A stretch of DNA of 64,000 nucleotides, taken from positions 6,553,620 to 6,617,619 of the forward strand of contig OY992532.1 of the NCBI GenBank assembly GCA_963921185.1. The letters run 5' to 3'. This document shows, piece after piece, positions 34,196-43,380 of this stretch; position 1 is the stretch's first letter; each line of letters begins with the position of its first letter. The translations under genes were made by a program, and so were the position numbers. The notes under the pieces are model-generated. The model did not search any database, was not told where the DNA came from, and saw nothing but the letters and a program-made list of their open reading frames with translations. Source of the stretch: Dasysyrphus tricinctus (Eukaryota; Arthropoda; Insecta; Diptera; Syrphidae).

Positions 34196-34999
34196 TTTAA
34201 AACTTATTAGATATTTTTCTTCTTATCTTTTCATTAACATAGATGGAAAATCAGCTTTGGGAAATTCTTACAGCTCCATTTCCATTATGATGGAGTTTTA
34301 CAAGCTTGCGAAACGGATATGAAAACGTAAGCAAAAATTAACATTTATTAACGACGTTAAAACTTACTAGATATTTCTGTTCTTATTTTTTCATTTACAT
34401 AGATATCTAATAATACTGATGCAATGGGGGCAACTTGGACACACAGCTTATTGGTTTCTTTGTTGGCTCGGCGTTAATTTAAACAAATTTACCCAATGTA
34501 AAAATTTTAAATGAAAACTTAAATTAAAAAAAAAATCAAAGTTACCTAAACTGAAACAATTTTTTTAAAATTTTTTTCTTTCTGGGAAGTTTCTCTTTCT
34601 TTTTTAAGTTTATTTTCAGTTTTAGCTGCAAATATCGAATTATTAAAACGAAGGGTGTATGTGGCATATTAAGAAGTTTCTTAAAAGCCAATCGAAGACA
34701 GAACGGAAGTGTGTTGGAAAAGAAAGTATCTACTATGATTACATTCTATAGTTATCTTGAATCTTTTTTCTTATTTCTATAGAAAAATAGTGCAAAAAAT
34801 AATTTTGTCCTCTAGAGATGGCGGATAAACGATAAAGTTGAACAAAACCAAAATAATATGCCTTATTTCGAAATTAAAATCCATTAGAAAGTATTTAGAA
34901 TTCGAACGATTTGTGTTAGAACATGCAAATAATTCGAATTCTACTCACTTTCTAACGAAATAAAATTTTAGAATTAGGCTTAAAATTAAGTGGTACTTT

Positions 35000-35475
35000 G
35001 TGTCTTTTATCCGATAGCAGCTATCTGGAAAAGTATCTTTTGTACTGATAGGTGTTATTAGAATGCCGATACAATATACCAGAACTGAAATAATATACAT
35101 GGTACTCGCTATCTTTTATCCGATAGCAGCTATCTGGCAAAGTATCTTTTGCACTGATAGATGCTATCAGAATGCCGATGGAGTATACCAGAACTGAAAT
35201 AATATACACGGTACTCGCTATCTTTTATCCAATAGCAGCTATCTGGCAAAGTATCTTTTGCACTGATAGATGCTATCAGAATGCCGATGGAGTATACCAG
35301 AACTGAAATAATATACACGGTACTCGCTATCTTTTATCCAATAGCAGCTATCTGGCAAAGTATCTTTTGCACTGATAGATGCTATCAGAATGCCGATGAA
35401 GTATACCAGAACTGAAATAATATACACGGTACTCGCTATCTTTTATCCGATAGCAGATATCTGGCAAATTATTTT
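35000..35475. repeat. 109-bp tandem repeat, ~4.3 copies
   Basis: Units contain GATAGCAGCTATCTGGCAAA, GCACTGATAGATGCTATCAG and CCAGAACTGAAATAATATAC. The middle copies are almost identical, which indicates recent homogenisation. Three 62-residue minus-strand frames in it are repeat artefacts. Confidence 0.95.
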
Positions 35476-36619
35476 TGAACTGACAGGTGCAATCTGAATG
35501 TCGATAAAATTTGCTAAAATGCGATAAAATATTGCATGGTACTAGGCATCAGTTGGTCATGATAAAATCTATCAGTTTCTCTGGGAGATTCTAGTTATGA
35601 CGAGATCTGATAAAATGTATCCGCTTTTTTGGTCATATATACCAGTAAAATTTTTTGGGTGTAGAGGGCACCAACAGAGTTCTGGAGGCCTCTAAATACT
35701 CTTTTTGAACAACAAAGCTCTTAATCTAGTGTGAGTCCAATTTTCTTAGAAAGTTTTACTTAAAAAAAAAAAACAGAAAAGGAACGCAGGAACTTTTATG
35801 AACTTTTTGCTTTCTTGGGGGCCCACCGGGCAAAATCCCGGTTGCCCGGTGGCCCAGTCCGCCCCTGTACGCGTTCATAATGGAACTAAAAGTATTTTCT
35901 TGTTCAAGGCCAAATACGAGTTATGCGATTTGCACATGACACTTTACAACTGGATGTACCATCTCTATGTTCTCTCTCCTTCTTGTTCTTTTGAAAGCAA
36001 TAATATTGAAAATCAAAAGTTCAAATTAATAAATAACAGTGTAGTCTTAAAGTACCCAGACACTGGATTATATATTTAGCAGTAGGTAGGATATCTCGCA
36101 AAATTGAATTGCATTGCAACAAATACATTTTTTTAATCAAAATCTCTCGCGAGATTTCGTTATGCGAGATTTCGAATGCGAGATTTCGATTTGCGAGATT
36201 TCGTAGCCAACCCGAAATTAAGTTACTAAATTAAGTAAACACTATGACGACGAATGAATAACTCATATTGTTTTTTAAATATTTATTGCATTTAAAAATA
36301 ACCGTTCTTAAATAAAGGCAGTAACATTTAACACTAATTGCTGATTTTTTTTTTTATAATTTTTTTAATTAATTTTTTAATTAAAAATATTAAAAATTAA
36401 ATATTTATTTTCATTAAAGTTTGATGACAACAAAAATTGAGTTGTAAGGAAAAGTCAATAGATATACCAGTGTCACTATTATGTCTGCTAAATTCAATAA
36501 CTAAAATAATAGTATGCACTTATAAAAAGGTTTTGATTTAGGCATGGGAAATGCGATAAATAAAAACAACAGTATTAAAAATTATGATTTATTTGTATTT
36601 TTAAATAAATTTATATCAA

Positions 36620-37160
36620 GTGTTAAAACTGTCCCCCATTCACTGTGATACAGGCTCTGCATCAACTTCTAATGAAGGACCTCTCAATAAAATGAGCATA
36701 TTGGCGCTCATTTATTTTCATCACAGCGTCTTGAACACGACGACGCAGTTCCGTAATGGATGTAATTGGTTTAGTATAAACCATTTCTTTCAGGCACCCC
36801 CAGTAGAAAAAGTCCAAAGGATTTAGGTCTGGCGAACGTGGTGGCCACAAAATTGGGCCCAGACGGCCTATCCACCTGTTGGGATACGTTCGATTGAAGT
36901 ACCTTCTTACATTTACAGCATAATGAGCAGGACATCCATCGTTTTGAAGCCACATTGAATTCCTTAGCTCCTCGGGCACTTCTTGCAATAGAGTTGGCAA
37001 ATTAGTTTGCAAGAAATTAAGATAGGCTTCACCATCTAAGTTGCCTGCGCATTGCGATATTACTCTCTATAGAGTGCAGCTGCGTTAGCGCTTCCTCTGC
37101 ATTCCCCGTATATAAAATGCATATTTGCATACTCCAGCGGCGTATACTGTGACATTCTTA
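36620..37160 (-). pseudogene. Mariner-type transposase relic
   Basis: The minus strand gives FLQTNLPTLLQEVPEELRN, then WLQNDGCPAHY with the second catalytic D, WIGRLGP and WPPRSPDLNPLDFFYWG with the third acidic position, then a C-terminal region ending near ACITVNGGQF. Counting from the D of NDG to the D of SPD leaves 36 residues between them, which differs from the 34 of classical mariner. The N-terminal DNA-binding half and first aspartate are missing, so the gene is dead. It is central between the long inverted arms. Confidence 0.85.
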
Positions 37161-38657
37161 ATCAGTATTAATTTAATCAAATTAAAAAATTTGTTTAATT
37201 GACGAAACCAGTATAACAACGTTATACGTTATGTAATGCCAGAGAATTGACAATATTTGCAAATAAAACTTTTGTATGCATTTTAATGCCTATTTTATTA
37301 CAAGTCAATTTTGAATTGAGAAAGTGTTAAAAATCTTCTCTAGTAGATTAAAAGCCAATTTAATATGTTATTGCTGTAGATAGAAGCTTGTGACTTACCA
37401 TTTGGGAAACATTTGGGAAACATTAAAAGGAGATTTTTTTAACATTATTTGCCACGAAAGTTTTCAGTTTTTTGTCTTTTTTATTAGCTTACAAACTTTA
37501 ATGAAAATAAATATTTAATAATTTTTTAATTAAAAAAATTATTTAAAAAAATCCAGCAACTAGTGTTAAATGTTACTGCCTTTATTTAAGAACGGTTATT
37601 TTTAAATGCAATAAAAATTTAAAAAAAAACAATATGAGTTATTCATTCGTCGTCGTAGTGTTTACTTAACTTTGTAACTTAATTTCATCTGATAAAATGT
37701 TAAAAAACTACTTTAGTAGATTAAATGCCAATTTTATTGGTTATGGCTGCAGACACAAACATGTGTTATACCATTTTGGAAAGAACATTAAATAGGCCAA
37801 TTTTTATCAAATTTGCCACTTATGTTCTCATACATTTTTTTGCCTTTATTATATTTTTCAAACTTTGGTGAAAAAAAAATTGAATTATTTTTGAATAAAA
37901 AAATAATTTTAAAAAATTATAACACAAAAATGCATCAGCTGGTGTTAAAATTTACTACCCATCATTTAGAACGGTTATTCAAGAATATTATAAAAATACA
38001 AAAATAATAAGAATCCTTTATGGGTGGCCGTTGTAATTAGGTTTTTTAGGAGACCCTGAATTTTTTAACATTTTTCGAAAATAAATTATACCATGGAGAC
38101 CACAGAAAAATATTTTTTTCTGAGCAGTCATAAAGCAGGCCAGTTGCAGTATTATCCACTCATTACGGGACACCCTGTATATTAATTATTTAACTATTTA
38201 TAAGCAAAACAAACTGTTAATATTGAATTGTTTTGTTTACAAAGTTATCTTACAAACATTTTGAATTCATTTAGTTTATATAAAAATTAAAAAAAACTTA
38301 AATGAGGAGATGTAGCATGTTAATGATCATTACTGTCCTACTTACATATCGTCAGCCGAGAATTACAAGGTCGTATTTCGAAAAAAATCAAAATCGAGGT
38401 TTTGATGCAAAACTGTTCAGATGTCAAGTAAGAAACGTTTTGCATTACTTAAAATATGCCAACATTTAAATTGAGGAAAAAAAAGCCATAACATGAAGGT
38501 CATATGTGAAAATTTCACGCACTTTTTAGTTCAAGGTTGTATGTTGCACATAAGTACAACTTTGTAATCGCAATACCTAATCGAAAAAAACTCTGCAAAA
38601 GAAATCAAAATTAGAAGAATAGTTCTATTTCATTTTTAGCAAGAGCCTAACTGTTAG

Positions 38658-40078
38658 GTTAGGTTAGGTTAGGTTGATGGGCTGACGGTGGATCTTGTTC
38701 CCGTCACACTTAGATCAATGTTGATCCATTGTGGTACCCTGATGGATTGGACCATCCCTTTAAAAATATAACCTATGAAACCTTATGGAGCATCGAACCA
38801 TTTAGAGGCGTTGATGAAGTTCATTAAACTTGAGATGTTATTGCCTGTTGACTTCGAGATTTCTGCTAGATCATTGAAGAAATAGCTACCCAAACATTTT
38901 TTCCTTATATTGCAGAGTGCCGGACATTGACCTAGGAAGTGAAGGGTGTCCTCCTCTACTTCTACGTCACCGCAACCTCTGTATAGGTCTTCAGTACTTA
39001 GTCTCATCTTTTTCTTGTGGTAACCTAAGAGATTATGTCCCGTGATAATTCCTATTAAAAGATTCAGGGATCTCTTTTTCAGGTTAATGATATGGTGAGT
39101 TTTTTTCTTATTGTAGCTAGGCCACAAATTCTTTGTAGTGGTACAAGTTGCGAGTGAGTTCCATCTGTCATTGGTAAGTTCCACTATCTTCTTACCAATT
39201 GTCTGTTTAATGACACAGGATGGAATTTTAACACCGGAGTCCGTTAGGCTTTGATCTAACGATGAACCAGTCCTTGCCAGTTCATCTGCTTTTTCATTTC
39301 CTAGAATTCCACAGTGCCCAGGAACCCAGCAGAGTCTGATGTTGTGCTGTGTGGCAAGAACCTTTAGCTCTTCGCGACAGCATGAAACCAGCTTGGATTT
39401 TATTTCTGTTGCAGAGATAGCTTTAATCGCTGCCTGGCTGTCAATGTAAAAGGTGATATCAGCCCGTGGTATCGCCAACATTGAGATCTGTTCGGCAGCC
39501 TTAATCACTGCCAGAACCTCCGCTTGGAAGACACTGCTATAATCAGGGAGTCTATAAGATTTCGCTAAATTGAGGGATTCTGAAAAGAAACCCGCACCTA
39601 CTCCCGTACCCATCTTTGATCCGTCTGTGTAAATTTCTACCATCGGTGTGTCTGATTGTTGTAAACCAGCTTCCCATTCTTCTCTTGTGGGGATGGATAC
39701 AGAAAACGGTTTTTCAAAATTTGTACGGGGTGTTGTGTAGTCTGTGCATACATACCCCTCCGTAAACTTATTCATAATTTGTGCATGACCTACAGAGTTC
39801 TTTTTCCAGCTATCGCTCTGGCTTAGTCTTAGAGCACCGTAGGCTGCAGTTTCTTGTACGAATAGATCTAGGGGTCTAAGATTGTGTATGGCTTCCATTC
39901 CCGCCGTGGGAGTGGATCTCATTGCCCCTGTGATTCCTACGCATGCTAGTCTTTGAACTTTGTTAAGCGTTTTATAATTACATACTTTATCCCTCGCGCT
40001 CCACCAAACCAGGCTACCATATGTGAGGATCGGTCTTATAATGGCCGTGTACATCCACATTATGATTTTAGGGTTTGG
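38658..40078 (-). mobile_element. RNase-H-bearing non-LTR retrotransposon, 5'-truncated
   Basis: A 12-bp duplication CCTAACTGTTAG flanks the insert (38646-38657 and 40079-40090). On the minus strand its 3' end is a short run of CCTAA units. Only the 3' part of ORF2 is present, as expected from incomplete target-primed reverse transcription. Confidence 0.85.
38783..40060 (-). CDS. ORF2 C-terminal part: RT thumb, RNase H, zinc motif (425 aa)
   Basis: The frame is open for 425 codons. Residues 1-110 are the post-RT/thumb region (YTAIIRPILTYGSLVWW, NKVQRLACVGITGAMRSTPT). Residues 140-270 are RNase H with all four acidic positions in place: D146 (YTDGS), E181 (FQAEVLAV), D207 (YIDSQAA) and D259 (NEKADELA). 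Near residues 350-395 a CxxC...H...C cluster ends GQCPAL, the usual C-terminal zinc-type motif. RNase H places it in the LOA/R1/I-type assemblage of insect non-LTR elements. It lacks endonuclease and most of the RT because the copy is 5'-truncated; the open frame suggests a fairly recent insertion. Confidence 0.9.
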   Translation of the reverse strand: MWMYTAIIRPILTYGSLVWWSARDKVCNYKTLNKVQRLACVGITGAMRSTPTAGMEAIHNLRPLDLFVQETAAYGALRLSQSDSWKKNSVGHAQIMNKFTEGYVCTDYTTPRTNFEKPFSVSIPTREEWEAGLQQSDTPMVEIYTDGSKMGTGVGAGFFSESLNLAKSYRLPDYSSVFQAEVLAVIKAAEQISMLAIPRADITFYIDSQAAIKAISATEIKSKLVSCCREELKVLATQHNIRLCWVPGHCGILGNEKADELARTGSSLDQSLTDSGVKIPSCVIKQTIGKKIVELTNDRWNSLATCTTTKNLWPSYNKKKTHHIINLKKRSLNLLIGIITGHNLLGYHKKKMRLSTEDLYRGCGDVEVEEDTLHFLGQCPALCNIRKKCLGSYFFNDLAEISKSTGNNISSLMNFINASKWFDAP

Positions 40079-41102
40079 CCTAACTGTTAGAAGCTAGCGA
40101 AAGCATTTCAACCTTTGTGCTATCTCATTTAAAGCCCGTTTTGGTGTTAAAAGTTTGTTTTTCGCTACCCAAAAATCAAGTAAATTTTGCTCTAAGAAAT
40201 ATTTAAAAATCAAATAAAATTAAAAAGCAAGAAGGAAAGTCTTAAGCCCAGTAAATTACTAAGTAAATTACTAAGGACTCAATTTATTAACAATGTAGCA
40301 AACAATAATGGAAAACGAGATTGAATTTGCCCGTCCAGCGCAAGTTGATCAACAAAAACAGTCGACATTGTTGCTATGTTAACAAAAACAAAAATCTATA
40401 AAAAACGCTAAAAAATTAACTAAAAATGTATTTTATTTATGTGACTTTTCAAACCTTTTCTTTTATCATTTGATTTTTAATTCATATTTCAGAAATTGCA
40501 GTTGTAACTACCTTTTAATTTTTCTTTTTTGCTTAGATAACTTTTAGTTCAAAGGCGTATGTAAGACGTCTTTGAACTAGACAAAATTTTGTTTAAAAGT
40601 CGTATGTGGATTTCAATAATGCTCATTATTTAATTTGTGGATAAAATTTTAATTTAATTTTTTTGTGTAATTTCAGTTATGCTTTTGGGTTGAAGCATAT
40701 TTAGCTAAAAAAACTAAAACAAAACTAAATCTAGATACACTAAAAAAGTCTAATTTTTTTGTTTTCGCTGTATCTCAAATGTATATGTTTATCACATACG
40801 ACCTTGTAATTCTCGGCTGACGATATGTCATCTCTTTCTCATAGCTTAAGCTTTCAAATGAATTACAAATAAAGTCAGTTCTTATCCAAACCTCAAGCGT
40901 GTTTCATTTACTACAATGATGATTCACGCGAATTTTTAATTTCTACACACCAAATTGATCTTCCCTTGGGCAAAATTTTTGTCCGCTATGCTTTGCACGA
41001 ATTTTAAGACATACATAATTCAAGATTCAAACTTTAGATCATTTAAATTCATGAAAGTTTTTTTAAAATTCACTGTCACGCTTTTGACTGAAAATGCAAA
41101 TA

Positions 41103-41442
41103 TAGTAGACGCTCGATTTAGTGGATCTCGAAATAGTGAACTATCCACTATAGTGAACACACAAAATTTTATAAAAAAACGTATTTTGTATAAAAATTTC
41201 GCGCAAGCATTTTACATAGTTTGAGAGCCCTGAGGAATTGTTTCTGTTTTTTGTTTAAACCTGAGAGAAAGCCTTGTTTAATGCTTAGTTAAAATTAAAA
41301 ACATTCACATCGAACGAAATGTGCATTTTGGATCAAATACGCCTTTATAAAGCCTTAGAAAACTCCCGCTCGAAAAAGTGAACAATCTCGAAACAGTAAA
41401 CAGGCCTGGTTTTTATTACTTCACTATATCGAGCGTCTACTG
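41103..41442. mobile_element. Pogo/Tigger-like MITE
   Basis: TAGTAGACGCTCGA at the left and TCGAGCGTCTACTG at the right are inverted ends, with TA outside each (41101-41102 and 41443-41444). The ends resemble the CAGTAGAC... termini of pogo-type elements. Inner sequence repeats CTCGAAA-AGTGAAC in both arms. It is 340 bp and non-coding, and sits in the native right part of the outermost nest element. Confidence 0.8.
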
Positions 41443-42219
41443 TAAGTTGATATTAAAATCGAAAATAAATACTTTTGTTCAACAACACAGCTCCGAAATT
41501 GAAATTATTGTTGAAGCTATGTTCAATAACGGAAGTCTCATTAGGCAAATTATATATACTATGGTCAGTGCCTCCCCCGGTTGTACCGACCATGGAGCAG
41601 AATCCATGTCCAAAATAAAAAATAAGATCGCTCGAACACTAATTTGAAAGTGCAATAAGGCCAAATTGGTCTTACTTCACTTTGGCGAAGTGAAATAAGG
41701 CCAACTGTTGAATTTGGTGTTATTTCACAATTCCAAAGTCAAATTATTTTTCAAATTTGGCCTTATTTTGCGGCACCTTAGATTTCAGATCTCTCTTTCG
41801 CACTTATTTAATTTCAAAAAGTATTCGGTCTCCATCTTGGCTTGTTCAAATGTTCGCTTGTGTCATATGAAGTATGATGACTCTCGAAACTATTTGAAAA
41901 GATTTGTGGAATTTTTAATTTTTCTTTGGCGAAAAACCGGAAATGAAAATCTATAAACGTTCAACGGTAAGGACGTGAGGTTTTGTGAGTTATTTATTCG
42001 TTGTTTTCGAAAAACTAGATACATTTCTTGAGCTTCTTCAAAGTAAAAATAAAACCCTTGTCGAAGTGAAATCGAAGATATTTTGCTTCGCTTCCTATGC
42101 AGATACTCTTATATGCATGTCAGACATAATTATAGTTTCATTGTTTCCAAAAATGCGAAAAGACTGATACCGTTCGAGATTTAAACAATATCAGCAACGT
42201 TCTAATTTTCTTTTTGAAA

Positions 42220-43380
42220 AATTTTAAGGAAGTAATATTGAGGAACCACTACATTCTTCCTTGGAATCAACATATTTTTGATATAAAAGATAAGGTCTTG
42301 CAGAAATTAAATTATAAAGCCTCATTACAAAAATAAAAATTTCACAATATGCAAGCGTTTCTCTAATTTTGTCGAGCAGTATTAGATATTTGGTGATATG
42401 CCGATTATAATATTAAACTCTGGGTTTTAAGGTAAAGTTTTCAAACCAATATTTTTAAAGTTTAGATAATATTCAATTAGGCGCAAAATATATTTTTAAT
42501 TGTATGTATTTACAAAAAAAAATAAAGTCTGAAAATATTATAACCAAACCATCAATAAACCATTCATTTGTGCAGGCTTATAACTTTATTAAAAAAAAGA
42601 AAAAATAACAAAATCAAAGTATTCGACAGATTTTATTTTTTTTTTATTGCATCGTGCCCGAAACATCAACAACAAAAAATTACCTAAAGGCTAGGAGGGT
42701 CAGGTTTTTTATTCAATTTTCCTTCTATTTCCTCAACCAAAGCTTTGTACTCCGGACTAAGTTTGCAGTAATTATGCATGTGTAATTCTTCTGCTTCCTT
42801 ATCTTCATAAACTCTTCCGGTCCTTTCCTAAATCATAAAAGTTGCGGTCACAATTACTTATGGTACATGAAGTACACTTAATTTTCATATGACAAACCTT
42901 GTAACCCTCAAATTCAGGACAACTCAGAACACAACACAACGGCTGCAGCATTCAATAAGATCAAAGTGAATTTCATAGTTTTAACTTGATGTGTAATAGA
43001 ATTAACCAACTTAATTCATTTTTTATTTTGTCCTTTTTATATACCCTCTAAAGTAATTTTATTCGACCTCTTGATTTGAATGTCATGGCATAAAAGCTAG
43101 CTAGATGTGTGTCTGCACAGCTGTTTTTAAGCAATCTTTATGTCGCACATACATTCATATAGTGTAGGTGCACTGTCTGTTTTATTTGCCCTAGATCAAT
43201 ATTTTCAGAGTTTAAAAAAAACTTTGTTTTTGCGCACATATTTTGGTAAAAACCAAGAACAAAAGTCAGAGCCAACAAAACCAGAAACATTTGTTTTAAT
43301 CAAATACAAACTTTAGTTATTTATTCTTTTTGTCTTTTGTTTGTATCTGATATCATAATCCTATATTTGTATCAATAAAA
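42220..43380. repeat. Segmental duplication, copy A (partner at 56150-57300)
   Basis: From TTAAGGAAGTAAT through the I29-type gene, its leader and about 400 bp upstream (CACAGCTGTTTTTAAGCAAT, TGTAGGTGCACTGTCTGTT), this segment matches copy B in the same orientation with scattered substitutions and small indels. No transposon ends bound it, so it looks like an ordinary gene-containing duplication. Confidence 0.85.
42684..42976 (-). pseudogene. Frame-broken copy of the I29-type secreted protein gene
   Basis: The arrangement matches the intact paralogue: an exon 1 homologue at 42898-42976, a 70-bp intron region, and an exon 2 homologue at 42684-42827. Exon 1 has a net two-base loss in the signal-peptide region relative to the copy at 56853. 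The frame therefore shifts after about 13 codons and stops within exon 1. Exon 2 remains open, and encodes GRVYEDKEAEELHMHNYC and a short tail. The TATA-like TATATAAA upstream is still present. The damage is confined to the first exon, so loss may be recent. Confidence 0.8.

Larger units (their letters stand above)
31135..35661. mobile_element. TA-flanked element with tandem-repeat arms
   Basis: CACTCAGAAAAATCTACTGG at the left matches the inverted right end (CACCCAAAAAATTTTACTGG). TA is duplicated (31133-31134 and 35662-35663) within an otherwise continuous 41-bp unit, so both edges are exact. The element carries ~105-bp tandem units at its left, ~59-bp units in the middle and 109-bp units at its right, all rich in CTGATA/TATCAG words. 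About 3 kb is native once the nested MULE is removed. No transposase is visible; the superfamily is unassigned. Confidence 0.85.
25251..35867. mobile_element. hAT element, ~6 kb native plus insertions
   Basis: CAGGGGCGGACTGGG at the left and CCCAGTCCGCCCCTG at the right are perfect inverted ends, and the 8-bp duplication TACGCGTT is perfect (25243-25250 and 35868-35875). The interior holds three small MITEs, a 41-bp minisatellite and a TA-flanked element. I see no hAT transposase (no RW-type dimerisation motif in any frame), so the copy is non-autonomous or has lost its gene. Confidence 0.9.
24841..36213. mobile_element. MULE-like element with minisatellite ends, split by a hAT
   Basis: The left end begins GGGAGCGCTACGATATC and the right end, inverted, begins GGGTTGGCTACGAAATC. 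A perfect 9-bp duplication GAAATTAAG flanks it (24832-24840 and 36214-36222). Both ends are built from repeated AAATCTCGCAA units. The native remainder is about 750 bp with no transposase. The 9-bp duplication and the similarity of its ends to the MULE at 32461-33926 suggest a non-autonomous Mutator-like element; Foldback-type elements also give 9-bp duplications. Confidence 0.75.
24323..38177. mobile_element. Long-TIR mariner-type element, split by a MULE-like insertion
   Basis: CAGGGTGTCCCGTAATGAGT and its inverse form the ends, with TA outside (24321-24322 and 38178-38179). The arms match for about 730 bp each. The left arm is 24323-24840 continued at 36223-36430, and the right arm is 37480-38177. 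The native length is about 2.5 kb, with a transposase relic between the arms on the minus strand. Such long arms are unusual for this group. Confidence 0.85.
38349..40823. mobile_element. TA-flanked element inside the gypsy LTR
   Basis: TCGTCAGCCGAGAATTACAA and its inverse bound the element, with TA on each side (38347-38348 and 40824-40825). About 1.05 kb is native after removing a non-LTR insertion. Words of the type AAGGTCGTATGT recur at least six times in both orientations across the native parts. No transposase is present; the target suggests a Tc1/mariner relative. Confidence 0.75.
22286..40915 (+). mobile_element. Decayed Ty3/gypsy retrotransposon, host of further insertions
   Basis: The LTRs begin TGTAG, the 3' copy ends TACA, and the 5-bp duplication ATGAT flanks the element (22281-22285 and 40916-40920). 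Native sequence is 22286-24322, 38180-38348 and 40826-40915; the rest is nested insertion. The 5' LTR runs straight into the middle of the RT domain, so gag, protease and the first RT motifs were deleted. Confidence 0.8.
38311..40915 (+). repeat. 3' LTR of the decayed gypsy, split by a TA-flanked element
   Basis: LTR sequence TGTAGCATGTTAATGATC at 38311-38348 resumes at 40826 (TGTCATCTCTTTCTCATAGC) and ends TTTACTACA at 40915. The intact length would be about 130 bp, short for a gypsy. A polyadenylation-type AATAAA lies in it. Confidence 0.75.
21832..41778. mobile_element. Outermost element of the nest: TA-flanked DNA element (~1.3 kb native)
   Basis: GGTGCCGTGAAATAAGACCA at the left matches the inverted right end (GGTGCCGCAAAATAAGGCCA), and TA lies outside both ends (21830-21831 and 41779-41780). 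The words GTGAAATAAGGCCAAA recur in both orientations within 150 bp of each end. Taking out the gypsy and its 5-bp duplication leaves about 1.3 kb of native sequence, which also holds a pogo-like MITE. There is no transposase. The matching ends 20 kb apart make sense only if everything between is later insertion. Confidence 0.7.

Noticed and set aside
35021..35427. Three near-identical 62-codon minus-strand frames
   Set aside because: Each is one window of the 109-bp tandem repeat, so similarity reflects repeat homogenisation and not a gene family.
38658..38680. TTAGG repeats as an interstitial telomere
   Set aside because: The run is only about four units and sits precisely at the 3' end of a non-LTR insertion between target duplications.
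41708..41956. 82-codon frame
   Set aside because: It crosses the right end of the outermost transposon and has no motif.
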